From: JACKHO01 sp041398745
GTDB taxonomy: Bacteria; Planctomycetota; Planctomycetia; Planctomycetales; Planctomycetaceae
Reading direction: 5' to 3'
Length of the DNA: 64,000 nucleotides
Assembly (NCBI GenBank): GCA_041398745.1
Contig: JAWKUB010000006.1
Span: 496,001 to 560,000, forward strand
Shown in pieces: positions 27,747 through 36,931 of the stretch. The position numbers and the translations under genes are program-made. How positions within the stretch are numbered: position 1 is the first letter of the stretch; every line of letters begins with the position of its first letter. The notes under the pieces are model-generated. The model was not told the origin of the DNA. It was given only the letters and a program-made list of their open reading frames with translations, and searched no databases.

Positions 27747-28871
27747 ATGCCTACTCCAAGAAGCAGCCGTTCCTCAGGCGAGTCAAAGCGCAGTTCAAAG
27801 AAGCAGCAATCGGGTAGCAATATGCCGCTCTTTCTGGGCATAGGTGCTGCCTGGGTTGCGTCATTAGTTATTTCGCTGTTCGTGGGTGGCATGCTGCTGG
27901 GTGGTTCTACAGAAGATCCTGTTGCTCCAGTTGCGGAAAGCGTCACCGAGGCCGCCCCCACTGAGTCGAGCGCGCCCGAAGAACAACCTGTCCCGGCACA
28001 TAATGACGTGCCCATGCCTGCGGCTGCGGAAAGCCCCATGCCTGTGGTGGAAACCCAACCTGCGGTGCAGCAAACCTCGGGGAGCTCTGACGGTCTCCGG
28101 TCGGAACTTAATGCTGCCATCGACAACGCCATCGCCCTGCTGGAAGCAAAAGAGTTTCAGCAATTTGAGCGAGAATTCGGTCCACGAAACGAATCGGGTG
28201 ACCGTCCTCCTTCATTTGAACCGCCCCCCGAACAAGTTGAAGAAATGATGACCATGCTGCGTGGCATGAAGGAGAGTGAGATTGTCCATATTGGTCGTGC
28301 TTGGGTGTTGGAAGAACCACAAACACTGAAGGGCGGTAGTCCAGCAATGCGGAATCTCTCGGAAATTGTTGAATCACCCACACCTGGACTCGGTTCCGAC
28401 CTGAAGCAAATGCTGCAGTCGGGAGTCAAGCTGCTGCAGGCGGATAACTTGGAGCAATTTGTTCGTAGCGTTTACCCAGTGGAAATGGTGAGGGAACTTT
28501 CAAGAGAAGGAGTCATGGAGGAGCACTTGCTACGAATGCAGGCCAGTCCAGAAATGACTCAAGCCATGATCCGAGACTTGCAGGATGCTTCAGCCGCAAA
28601 CCCAACGTATGAATCGAATGGAAATGTTGCTCTCTTCACGTTACCTCCAGTTGCCCCGAAGGGCGCCGTTCGAACTTTCAAGCTGGAATTGGTCGAGGAT
28701 AACTGGCGGTTCTTTGATGAGATGCGTGAAGCACATAAAATATCTGAACAACTCAACGAAGCGCCAACGCCAGATTACACGATACCAGGACGCCGTATGA
28801 TATTTTGGTTCGAGAAGGTAGATGGCAAGTGGCGTGTCTGGCAAACTCCAGAAGAAGTGGAATTCCAATAG
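27747..28871 (+). CDS. Single-span membrane protein, hypothetical
   Basis: Protein of 374 residues. A short basic Ser/Arg/Lys-rich tail (1-25) precedes one membrane span (about 27-50, PLFLGIGAAWVASLVISLFV), so the N-terminus is inside. A Pro/Glu/Ala-rich linker follows (55-110). The outer domain (about 115-374) contains two similar halves beginning ELNAAIDNAIALLEAKEFQQF and near DLKQMLQSGVKLLQADNLEQF, suggesting an internal duplication. It ends in a compact strand-rich segment (RMIFWFEKVDGKWRVW). No family is recognised. The next DUF1559 gene starts 113 bases later. Confidence 0.68.
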   Translation: MPTPRSSRSSGESKRSSKKQQSGSNMPLFLGIGAAWVASLVISLFVGGMLLGGSTEDPVAPVAESVTEAAPTESSAPEEQPVPAHNDVPMPAAAESPMPVVETQPAVQQTSGSSDGLRSELNAAIDNAIALLEAKEFQQFEREFGPRNESGDRPPSFEPPPEQVEEMMTMLRGMKESEIVHIGRAWVLEEPQTLKGGSPAMRNLSEIVESPTPGLGSDLKQMLQSGVKLLQADNLEQFVRSVYPVEMVRELSREGVMEEHLLRMQASPEMTQAMIRDLQDASAANPTYESNGNVALFTLPPVAPKGAVRTFKLELVEDNWRFFDEMREAHKISEQLNEAPTPDYTIPGRRMIFWFEKVDGKWRVWQTPEEVEFQ

Positions 28872-28984
28872 GCGTCCGCTTTGGACGTGGCCTGTGCACT
28901 GATGCAACTAAGACCGTGAGACACGGAGTGATACTCTCACTATCCGACTTGGATTGGATCGGGGATCGATGTTTCCCGCCAACA

Positions 28985-29941
28985 ATGACGAGACAAATGA
29001 TGCGAACGCCGAAAAAATATCCAGCATTTACCCGCACTGAACTCTGTGTTGTGCTGGGACTCGTAATGCTCCTGGCTTCAACTGCATTGCCTGCGATTCA
29101 GAAGGCGCGGCTCGATTCTCGACAGGTTGCGTGCAAGAACAACCTGAAGCAGTTGGGGTTGGCCTTGCATAATTACCATGACGTTTACAATAGCTTCCCA
29201 CCGGGGTGGGTCAGCGGCACGCCTGATGCGAAAGGGTCCCAAAGTTGGGGATGGCAGTGCGGGATTCTTCCGTACGTGGACCAAGCTGCCCTCTATAACA
29301 CCATGTTCGAAATCGAACACAACATGGAACTCATCAACACTCCAGGGTTCCAGTCGACGGAGTTAGGTGAAATTCTAACCACTTCAATGCCACCGTATCG
29401 CTGCCCTTCGGATAAGATCCAACAGTCAAATCCGTACCGCGGCGGATGGGGCGTCTCGAATTATTCGGGCAACTTCGGCACAAAGCCAATTGCCCGTTGG
29501 GGAACGACTCAATCAAGCAGCAATTGGCCTGGGCAGGTTCCCACGACTCAGCCTATCGGCCGGAGGCAATCGACGAGTTCAGACGGAATGATGTGGGTCG
29601 ACAGCAGTGTGGGATTCAATGAAGTGGATGATGGATCTTCGAACGTCATTCTGCTGGGCGAGAGATCGCATTACAGCCATGCGGGGATTTGGATAGGACC
29701 TCGATCGAATTATCATGAATCGGACGCTGTGACAGACGGTAGTCATGCTTCACGCCCGAATCGCAGCCAATCTGGATTTTCAGCGGAACACGGCGATATA
29801 CTTTTTGTACTCATGTGTGACGGATCTACGCGTCCACTCCACCCGGATATTGAAAGCCGTGCAGATGGCACCGGACTGTTCCAACGGCTCATGTCTCGGA
29901 ATGACGGAGAGCCTGTCGACGAATTCTATTCGGAGTTCTAA
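28985..29941 (+). CDS. DUF1559 protein with divergent pilin signal
   Basis: Protein of 318 residues from ATG 28985; other ATGs at 29000 or nearby are possible, and the open frame runs back to 28805 inside the previous gene. The conserved CKNNLKQLGLALHNYHD, ILPYVDQAALY and the C-terminal H-x-DG (EHGDILFVLMCDG) put it firmly in DUF1559. The pilin-like signal is unusual: AFTRTELCVV replaces the normal GFTLIELLVV, keeping Ala at -1, Phe at +1 and Glu at +5. Whether prepilin peptidase would process it is uncertain. It converges on asnS with only six bases between stop codons. Confidence 0.85.
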   Translation: MTRQMMRTPKKYPAFTRTELCVVLGLVMLLASTALPAIQKARLDSRQVACKNNLKQLGLALHNYHDVYNSFPPGWVSGTPDAKGSQSWGWQCGILPYVDQAALYNTMFEIEHNMELINTPGFQSTELGEILTTSMPPYRCPSDKIQQSNPYRGGWGVSNYSGNFGTKPIARWGTTQSSSNWPGQVPTTQPIGRRQSTSSDGMMWVDSSVGFNEVDDGSSNVILLGERSHYSHAGIWIGPRSNYHESDAVTDGSHASRPNRSQSGFSAEHGDILFVLMCDGSTRPLHPDIESRADGTGLFQRLMSRNDGEPVDEFYSEF

Positions 29942-29947
29942 GCGAGC

Positions 29948-31381
29948 TTAGTAAGGATTCCCACCAAACCCCGCGTGCCCAGGTGTCCGTGGAAACGGAA
30001 TGACATCTCGAATGTTTTGCATGCCAGTCAGGAGCAGCAGGATGCGTTCGAGGCCGAGGCCGAAGCCGGAGTGGGGGACGGTGCCGAAGCGGCGGAGGTC
30101 GGTGTACCACCAGTAGTCTTCGACCTTCAAGCCACCTTCCTCCATACGGGCGGTGAGGACGTCGAGGCGGTCTTCACGCTGGCTACCACCAATGATTTCC
30201 CCGACGCCCGGCACGAGTACGTCCATAGCCCGGACGGTTTTTTCATCATCGTTGCAGTACATGTAGAACGGCTTAATGCAGCGGGGGTAGTCGTACACAA
30301 TAATTGGCTGTTTGAAGTGTTCTTCCGTCAGCCACCGTTCATGTTCGGCCTGCAAATTGGTGCCCCACTCGACAGGGTACTCCCATTCTTTGTTGCTCTG
30401 CAGCAGCAGGTCGACCGCTTCGGTGTAGGAGACACGGCGAAACTCGTGGGCGAGAATGTGATTCAGCGTTTCCAGCACCGTGTTGTCGATGCGATCATTG
30501 AAGAACTGCAAATCTTCGCCGCAGCGATCGAGAGTCGACTGAATAATGAACTTGATGAACTCTTCGGCGAGTTGCATGTTGTCGCTGAGTTCGTAGAAAG
30601 GCATTTCCGGTTCGATCATCCAGAACTCGGAAAGGTGCCGGGTGGTGTGGGAGTTCTCGGCACGAAACGTCGGTCCGAACGTGTAAATGGGACCAACCGC
30701 CGTGGCGTAGATTTCCCCTTCCAACTGACCTGAGACAGTTAGAGCGGCGTGTCGGGCAAAGAAGTCCTGGGTGTAGTCCACGAGGCCTTTGTCATTTTTC
30801 GGCAAAGGCTGTGTTGCTGAAGAGTCAGGCTTGAGCAACGTGGTGACCGTGAACATTTCGCCGGCCCCTTCGCAGTCGCTCGTGGTAATGAGCGGCGTTT
30901 GCAAATACAGGAATCCCCGCTCCTGAAAGAACTGATGAATCGCCCAACAGACACAGTTGCGCACCCGGGCGATGGCACCAAACGTATTCGTACGTGGACG
31001 CAGGTGTGCGATGTCCCGCAGAAATTCGAAGCTGTGCCGTTTCTTCTGCAATGGATACGTTTCGGGGTCGGCCGTGCCAACCAGAGTGAGCGACTTGGCG
31101 TGGAGTTCAATCCGCTGCTTCGCCCCCTGCGATTCCTTGATTACACCGCGAATCCAAACGCTCGATCCTGTCGACACCTGCTTAATGGTTTCAGCGTAAC
31201 CGGGAACATCAGCATCGACCACAATTTGCAGGTTGGCCATGCAGGAACCATCGTTCAGTTCAATGAATGAGAATCCGTGCTTGGAGTCACGGCGGGTGCG
31301 TACCCAGCCTCCGAGTTCAACTTCGGTTTCCGGTTCGCCCGAGGCAAGGAGAGTGGCAATTCGCTGTTTTGGTACCGGCAT
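29948..31381 (-). CDS. asnS: Asparagine--tRNA ligase
   Basis: Class II aminoacyl-tRNA synthetase of 477 residues that charges tRNA-Asn. ATG 31381 is chosen because the OB-fold anticodon domain begins at once (VELGGWVRTRRDSKHGFSF); the frame is open to 31669 with low-quality sequence. Motif 2 is FRAENSHTTRHLSEFWMIE and motif 3 is GFGLGLERILLLLTG. The AENSHT and WMIEPE phrases are the AsnRS form rather than AspRS, and aspS is encoded separately at 48881. Length is normal for AsnRS. Confidence 0.95.
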   Translation of the reverse strand: MPVPKQRIATLLASGEPETEVELGGWVRTRRDSKHGFSFIELNDGSCMANLQIVVDADVPGYAETIKQVSTGSSVWIRGVIKESQGAKQRIELHAKSLTLVGTADPETYPLQKKRHSFEFLRDIAHLRPRTNTFGAIARVRNCVCWAIHQFFQERGFLYLQTPLITTSDCEGAGEMFTVTTLLKPDSSATQPLPKNDKGLVDYTQDFFARHAALTVSGQLEGEIYATAVGPIYTFGPTFRAENSHTTRHLSEFWMIEPEMPFYELSDNMQLAEEFIKFIIQSTLDRCGEDLQFFNDRIDNTVLETLNHILAHEFRRVSYTEAVDLLLQSNKEWEYPVEWGTNLQAEHERWLTEEHFKQPIIVYDYPRCIKPFYMYCNDDEKTVRAMDVLVPGVGEIIGGSQREDRLDVLTARMEEGGLKVEDYWWYTDLRRFGTVPHSGFGLGLERILLLLTGMQNIRDVIPFPRTPGHAGFGGNPY

Positions 31382-31480
31382 GTGTCTGATGTCACGTGGT
31401 GGAATGAACTTCAAATCCTGATGAAATGCGTTCTCGCAGATTCCATTAAAGTTGTCGAGGCTGAACCCGTGGACAAACGT

Positions 31481-31496
31481 TATTTCACGTGACGCA
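31481..31496. promoter_or_regulatory. Candidate parS-like site
   Basis: The stretch TATTTCACGTGACGCA matches 13 of 16 positions of the widely conserved bacterial parS sequence, with the core TTTCACGTGA intact. It lies in the 214-base gap between asnS and the metalloprotease gene, 7.5 kb from parB. The same decamer also occurs at about 3009 (inside a gene) and 18733. Its use by ParB is not shown. Confidence 0.3.
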
Positions 31497-31595
31497 ATCT
31501 GGGGCGAGTTGCCGCTGGTCAGTGAGGGGAGGAATGTCGTATGCTGCCTTTGTGATTGACCGCCTTTTTTCTGTCGAAAATGGGATGTCCGTAGT

Positions 31596-34115
31596 TTGGC
31601 TCGGCGATTCCTGATTCTGTTTTCCCTGCTGTCGCTGACGTGCGCCGCTAAAGGTGCGGAAATCGACACGTACCGTGAGCAGTATCAGCATGGTGAATAC
31701 TCGCAGTGCCTCGAAAATGTTTCGGCAGCCATTGAACGCGGCGTCTACGGAGAAGCGTGGCATCAACTCAAGGCTGATGCACAAATCGCGCTGGGAAACT
31801 ACGAGGGCGCACTCCTCACACTGAAAGAAGGTGTGGAGAAGTACGGCTGGAGTATTCGCCTCCGCTGGCAACTCATGCAAATAGCTCCATTTGCAGGAAT
31901 GCCTGAGCTACGGGAGTCGACGGCAGAAGAAATTGCGAAGCTGGCTCAGGCCTCTCCCTGGCGATACACCGACGCTGAGAACCTCATTGTGCTGGGTGAA
32001 TGGGCGTTGTCACAAGGGGCTGATGCGAAGGACGTACAGGACAAATTTTATCAGCGGGCACGACGCAACAATCCTTTACACAGGCGACCGCGACTCGCAG
32101 TCGGTGAACTCGCGCTCACCAAGCGAGATTTCCAGTTCGCTGCCGAGGTGTTTCGCGAAGCAGTCGAACAGACGGCAGATGATCCCGACTACCTGTTCGG
32201 CTTAGCACAGGCGCTGCATGGATCTGATCCACCACAGGCTGCCAAGCTGGTCGATGGAGTTTTGGAAATCAATCCAAATCATGCCGCAGCACAAATCTGG
32301 AAAGCTGACCGCTTTATTGAAGCGGAGCGGTATTCCGAAGCTATGGAAACATTGAACGCCGTGCTGCAGACCAATCCTAAACATGCTGAGGCGTTGGCAT
32401 TTCAGGCGGCCATTGCCTTTGTTCAGGCTGACGAAGCCAGATTCGACGAATTAAGAACTCAGGCACTGTCCACGTGGGATAAAAATCCCCTCGTCGACCA
32501 CGTCATTGGACGTGAGCTGTCACAGAAGTATCGCTTCGCGGACGGGGCCAAGCATCAGCGACTGGCGCTCGGTTTTGATGAGAATTATCTCGACGCCAAG
32601 AAGCAACTCGCGGAAGACCTGCTGCGACTCGGAGAAGAAGAGGAAGGCTGGAAACTCGCCGAAGAGGCGGCCACCGTCGATGGCTACGACGTCCGCGTTT
32701 ACAACCTGCTCACCCTGCATGATGAAATTTCCAAGTATGCCACACTGGAGGCAGAAGGTCTGCTGATCCGCATGGATCAACACGAGGCCGATGTGTACGG
32801 AAGTTATGTCGTCGATTTGCTCAGTTCCGCACGGAAGGAATTGACTGAGCGGTATCAGGTCGAGTTGAAACAACCAACGCTCGTAGAGATTTTCCCACAT
32901 CCAGACGACTTTGCTGTCCGTACTTTTGGACTACCGGGAGCTGGCGGATATTTGGGCGTTTGTTTTGGGAATGTCATTACCGCGAATAGCCCAGCATCGC
33001 AGGATGCACGGCCCGTGAACTGGGAGTCAGTGTTGTGGCATGAATACACCCACGTCATCACGCTGAACAAAACGAATAACCGCATGCCACGCTGGTTGAG
33101 CGAGGGCATTTCCGTTTATGAAGAGCGGCGACGCCACCAGACGTGGGGTGAACGTATGACCCCGGCCTATCGTGACATGATTCTCGGTGACGACCTTACC
33201 CCCATTGGCGAACTGAGCGGTGCGTTCCTGGCACCTCCATCCGGCCTCCATTTGCAGTTCGCGTACTATGAGTCGTCACTTGTCGTTGAGTTCCTTGTCG
33301 ATCAATACAGATTCGATGCCCTTTTGCACATCCTGGACGACCTCGCCGTCGGGATTCCCATCAACACGGCCATTGAGCGTCACACCGATCCACTCACCAA
33401 GCTGGAAGAGGATTTCAAAGCACACGTCACGCAATTGGCGAACGATTATGCACCGGGCGTCGACTGGTCGGAACCAGACATTGCTGACCTGCTGGAACAA
33501 CCATCTGAAGCAGGAGTTCTCGCGTGGGCTAAAGAACATCCTGCCAATTATCGAGGGCTTTGCATTTGTGCCGATCTTCTCGTGCAGCAGCAGAAGTGGG
33601 AGAGCGCCAAGAACATTCTGGAGCAGGTTGTCACACTGTTTCCAGGAGAGACCGGACTGGCTTCCCCGACGTGGCAACTTGCCGAAGTTTGCCGTCAGCT
33701 TGGAAACGAAGAGCAGGAACGCGAAACATTGCTTGCCATTGCCAATCTGGATGATGACCATGCTCCGGCTCTCATCCGACTGCTGGAACTGGAAATTGCG
33801 AATGAAAACTGGGATGCCGTGCGTGAACATGCAGAGCAGTTACGAAGTATCAAATCGCTGATTTCTCAGCCGTATAAAGCAATTCTGTCTGCCAGTCAGC
33901 ATTCAGCGGATGAGGAAAACGTCATCCCTGCTTTGCAGTCGCTGCTGGCACTTGATCCGGAAGATCCTGCAGAATTGCACTATCAATTAGCAAAACAAAT
34001 GGCACACCAGGGGCAAAAAGAAACCGCCAAGCGGCAAGTGCTCATGGCTCTGGAATATGCACCGCGGTTTGGCGACGCATTGAATTTACTGCTGGAATTG
34101 ACAGCTTCGGAGTGA
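31596..34115 (+). CDS. TPR protein with gluzincin metalloprotease domain
   Basis: Exported protein of 839 residues starting at TTG 31596, the only candidate start in this frame; a signal peptide (RRFLILFSLLSLTCAAKGAE) supports it. Residues about 25-400 and 640-839 are TPR-like helical repeats. Between them is a Peptidase_MA-like zinc protease domain with HEYTH (482-486) and the third ligand Glu 503 in WLSEGIS, the gluzincin spacing. The combination suggests a periplasmic or outer-membrane-facing protease that binds partner proteins through TPRs. The stop is three bases before the coaC start, so the two are probably one transcript. Confidence 0.86.
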   Translation: MARRFLILFSLLSLTCAAKGAEIDTYREQYQHGEYSQCLENVSAAIERGVYGEAWHQLKADAQIALGNYEGALLTLKEGVEKYGWSIRLRWQLMQIAPFAGMPELRESTAEEIAKLAQASPWRYTDAENLIVLGEWALSQGADAKDVQDKFYQRARRNNPLHRRPRLAVGELALTKRDFQFAAEVFREAVEQTADDPDYLFGLAQALHGSDPPQAAKLVDGVLEINPNHAAAQIWKADRFIEAERYSEAMETLNAVLQTNPKHAEALAFQAAIAFVQADEARFDELRTQALSTWDKNPLVDHVIGRELSQKYRFADGAKHQRLALGFDENYLDAKKQLAEDLLRLGEEEEGWKLAEEAATVDGYDVRVYNLLTLHDEISKYATLEAEGLLIRMDQHEADVYGSYVVDLLSSARKELTERYQVELKQPTLVEIFPHPDDFAVRTFGLPGAGGYLGVCFGNVITANSPASQDARPVNWESVLWHEYTHVITLNKTNNRMPRWLSEGISVYEERRRHQTWGERMTPAYRDMILGDDLTPIGELSGAFLAPPSGLHLQFAYYESSLVVEFLVDQYRFDALLHILDDLAVGIPINTAIERHTDPLTKLEEDFKAHVTQLANDYAPGVDWSEPDIADLLEQPSEAGVLAWAKEHPANYRGLCICADLLVQQQKWESAKNILEQVVTLFPGETGLASPTWQLAEVCRQLGNEEQERETLLAIANLDDDHAPALIRLLELEIANENWDAVREHAEQLRSIKSLISQPYKAILSASQHSADEENVIPALQSLLALDPEDPAELHYQLAKQMAHQGQKETAKRQVLMALEYAPRFGDALNLLLELTASE

Positions 34116-34118
34116 AAA

Positions 34119-34703
34119 TTGAATCAGGCGGAATCCACTTCACAGCAGGTTGCCCAGCGGCCCGAAATTCTACTCGGCGTCAGTGGCGGAGTTGCTGCCT
34201 ACAAGGCGGCAGATTTGTGTAGTCAGCTTGTCCAGTCCGGCTACGGCGTCACCGTTGTTATGACGAAATCGGCGGAGCAGTTCATTGGACCAACGACCTT
34301 CCAGGCATTGACCGGACGGCCCGTCTACCAGGAAATGTTCTCTCCTCAGGAGCATTTCATCGGCGAACATATTGGGCTGGCGCGGCGTGCTGACCTGTTT
34401 GTCATTGCACCGGCAACCGCCAACGTCATGGGGCGACTGGCCCACGGACTCGCCGATGACTTGCTGACAACACTGGCACTGGCCGTGACCTGCCCCGTCA
34501 TGCTGGCACCCGCGATGAACAACGAAATGTGGAGCAAGCCGAGTGTTCAGCGGAACGTCAAACAACTCACCGAAGACGGAATAGAATTCGTCGGTCCCGG
34601 CAGCGGCTGGCTGAGTTGCGGGAACATTGGGCCGGGCCGGATGGCGGAACCGAGTCAAATTCTGGAGGCCATTCAGAATCGACTCGGCAAGACCGACCAA
34701 TAA
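34119..34703 (+). CDS. coaC: Phosphopantothenoylcysteine decarboxylase
   Basis: Flavoprotein of 194 residues that decarboxylates phosphopantothenoylcysteine to phosphopantetheine in coenzyme A synthesis. Seen: the flavodoxin-like opening EILLGVSGGVAAYKA, the catalytic His region EHIGLARRADLFVIAPATAN, substrate clamp PAMNNEMW and GWLSCGNIGPGRM with the catalytic Cys. Only the CoaC half is present; the usual CoaBC fusion partner CoaB is absent here. The start is TTG three bases after the preceding stop, without a separate ribosome binding site, which implies translational coupling. It converges on the sulfatase gene with 13 bases between. Confidence 0.88.
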   Translation: MNQAESTSQQVAQRPEILLGVSGGVAAYKAADLCSQLVQSGYGVTVVMTKSAEQFIGPTTFQALTGRPVYQEMFSPQEHFIGEHIGLARRADLFVIAPATANVMGRLAHGLADDLLTTLALAVTCPVMLAPAMNNEMWSKPSVQRNVKQLTEDGIEFVGPGSGWLSCGNIGPGRMAEPSQILEAIQNRLGKTDQ

Positions 34704-34716
34704 CTGCAAAAGCGAC

Positions 34717-36615
34717 TTATTCCAGCTTGTGTCCCACGACACCAATTTCCGCCGCCGAGGCCCACGGTTCTCCGTTCACTTCGGAGAGAATTCGTATGCG
34801 GACGTAACGTCCAGTCACCGGCTTCTTACAGTTCGCTGATTGTGCGTCACGCTGCTTACGAAATGTCGTGGTGATGACGGGATCGGAAAACTCTTCCGCA
34901 GAACTGCTCACCGAGAATTCTGTTTTCCCGAATGATCCGTTCCAGCCGTTGTCCTGTCGGGCGAGATATCGGAAGCCTTCAATTTCGTAGGCCGCTCCAA
35001 GGTCAATGACGAGTTCATGCGGCGGTTGAGCCAGTTCGGGAGAGAACTGCGTGTGCCAGACGGTACCGGGATTCCCGTCAAACGCATTGGCGGCGTACTT
35101 CTGGTTACCGGAATTCTCGCTGCTCGCTCGTACCAGCTTCCAGTCTTTGTTCGGGATGAGTCCTTCGGGAGGGATGACGTGCATTTTACCGTTGCTCTTC
35201 GCGGTGGGGGCTTCGTCGTGCTTGCCAAACTTCGCACGACGGTCGCGTTCGTGACGGTCGCCGCGTGAGAAAGTGCCCTCGCGTACGGGTTCGTGTGCTT
35301 CCTCTGCAAGACGAACCAGTTCCTTCAATACGTCACCATGTTTCGCAGAAATGTCATTGGTCTCTCCGGGATCGGTGCTGAGGTCGTACAGTTCCCATTC
35401 CGCATTAGGACGAGGTTGGTCAGCGCGCCAGTTCCCTTTGCGAATGGCGGTGAAGCCACCAATTTCCCAGTACAGAAACTCGTGCTGCTGCTGAGCATGT
35501 CCAGCCGCCTGTTCGCCAATGAGGGTCGGCAGCAATGAAATGCCGTCGATGTCGCGAGGCGCTTTGGCGCCGGTCACCTCGGCGACTGTCGGCAAAATAT
35601 CGGGGAAGTAGCCTAAATGATCGGTGACTTGTCCCGGTTTGATTTTCCCGGGCCAGCGTGCGATGAATGGAATCCGGAGACCACCTTCGTAGAGGTTCCC
35701 CTTCTTGCCGCGGTATTCGGAACCGGTACGAGGATCGACATTGGCCCCAAAGAATCCCCGTGGTTGTTCCTTGGAGGCGAAGTAGTCAGCACCACCGTTG
35801 TCGCCGCTGAAGAAGACGAGTGTGTTGTCTTCGATTCCCAGTTTCTTGAGCAACGCCAGAATTTCACCAACTTGGCGATCCAGCATGGTGACCATCGCGG
35901 CATAGCGGCGCACCTGCTCGGGCCAGGGTTTGTCTTTGTAAATCGCCCAGGCGGGATCAGAGTCTGGGATATCGAAAATCCCGTGCGGAGGGGTCACGGG
36001 AAGGTAGGCAAAGAATGGCCGATCGCCATTGTCACGAATGAACTTCACCGCTGCGTTGTAGATTTCGTAGTGCGAATACGTCTCGCCACTCGTCCCGACA
36101 TTTCCAGGCAGCGCCACCTCTTCGCTGTTGCGAATGAGATAGGGGGGATAGTAGCTGTGGGCGTGAACCTGGTCGTAGTAGCCGTAGAAGACGTCGAATC
36201 CGTGAATTTCGGGAACGCCCGTTGAGTCGCGTCCGCCGCAGCCCCACTTGCCAAATCCGCCCGTAGCGTAACCGAGCGGTTTGAGAATGGAAGCAATGGT
36301 CTCTTCCTCTGCTCGCATAGGTGTGCCACCACCGTTGGAGCGAACCGACGTATGCCCGCTGTGCTTGCCTGTCAGGAAGCAGCAGCGAGTCGGCGCGCAT
36401 ACAGATGACCCTGCGAAAAGGTTGGTGAAGCGAATTCCCTCCGCGGCCATGCGGTCGAGATGAGGCGTCTGGATATGCTTTCCGCCCATGAAACCCGGCT
36501 CGAAGTAGCCAAGTTCATCAGACATGATGTAAATGATGTTCGGTGGCTGTTGTGCCGCCTGAGCCAAAGGTGCGAACGTCAGCACCAACAGGAATGCAAG
36601 AGTCTGGATACGCAT
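34717..36615 (-). CDS. Sulfatase with C-terminal discoidin-like domain
   Basis: Exported protein of 632 residues; ATG 36615 begins a signal peptide ending near AQA (frame open to 36654). The sulfatase domain (about 24-470) has Cys 73 in CAPTR, the formylglycine site, GKWGCGG, and FSGDNGG. At the calcium site it has DE (MSDELGY) where DD is usual. A charged linker (about 455-505) leads to a C-terminal domain (about 510-632) like an F5/8 type C or CBM32 module (NAFDGNPGTVWHTQFSP, VIDLGAAYEIEGFRYL), which would bind sugar. Together they suggest a polysaccharide sulfatase that anchors to its substrate. Confidence 0.9.
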   Translation of the reverse strand: MRIQTLAFLLVLTFAPLAQAAQQPPNIIYIMSDELGYFEPGFMGGKHIQTPHLDRMAAEGIRFTNLFAGSSVCAPTRCCFLTGKHSGHTSVRSNGGGTPMRAEEETIASILKPLGYATGGFGKWGCGGRDSTGVPEIHGFDVFYGYYDQVHAHSYYPPYLIRNSEEVALPGNVGTSGETYSHYEIYNAAVKFIRDNGDRPFFAYLPVTPPHGIFDIPDSDPAWAIYKDKPWPEQVRRYAAMVTMLDRQVGEILALLKKLGIEDNTLVFFSGDNGGADYFASKEQPRGFFGANVDPRTGSEYRGKKGNLYEGGLRIPFIARWPGKIKPGQVTDHLGYFPDILPTVAEVTGAKAPRDIDGISLLPTLIGEQAAGHAQQQHEFLYWEIGGFTAIRKGNWRADQPRPNAEWELYDLSTDPGETNDISAKHGDVLKELVRLAEEAHEPVREGTFSRGDRHERDRRAKFGKHDEAPTAKSNGKMHVIPPEGLIPNKDWKLVRASSENSGNQKYAANAFDGNPGTVWHTQFSPELAQPPHELVIDLGAAYEIEGFRYLARQDNGWNGSFGKTEFSVSSSAEEFSDPVITTTFRKQRDAQSANCKKPVTGRYVRIRILSEVNGEPWASAAEIGVVGHKLE

Positions 36616-36784
36616 AGTCTCGATGTGGAAATACAAGGAAGAGAAGCGCCGCAATTTCCATTACAGGCTGAAGAGTCTGCCGCAAATCTGCAAGTGAGTG
36701 ACTCAATCTGACGTACCAACGAAAAGCGCCACGTCGCAGCTCAGTAATTGTGCTGGTGACGCGGCAGCGAGAATTCAACGGTAG

Positions 36785-36831
36785 AAAAAAAAGAATGGCC
36801 GCAACAATTCTTTTGGAATTGTCGCGGCCAT
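36785..36831 (-). terminator. Strong Rho-independent terminator
   Basis: Arms 36795-36810 and 36816-36831 pair over 16 positions, with one G-U pair in the minus-strand RNA. The stem is followed on the minus strand by TC and eight T residues. It fits a minus-strand transcript arriving from the right, either the regulator at 37197 with a long 3' tail or a separate small RNA. Confidence 0.85.
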
Positions 36832-36838
36832 GGATGGG

Positions 36839-36931
36839 TTAGCCAGCTTTCCGCTTGTCCGGTATCACTCCGCAAATTGCTTTGCCAGTCAGCCGTACGG
36901 TTGCAGCCGGGGTTGTTTTCAACCAAATCAT
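36839..36931 (-). CDS. Possible 30-residue basic peptide
   Basis: A frame from ATG 36931 encodes a 30-residue basic peptide (MIWLKTTPAATVRLTGKAIC then GVIPDKRKAG). It ends seven bases before the strong terminator, where a real small gene would end. No clear ribosome binding site precedes it, and the frame is open to a GTG at 37030. Coding status is unsure; the region could equally be a small regulatory RNA. Confidence 0.3.
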   Translation of the reverse strand: MIWLKTTPAATVRLTGKAICGVIPDKRKAG

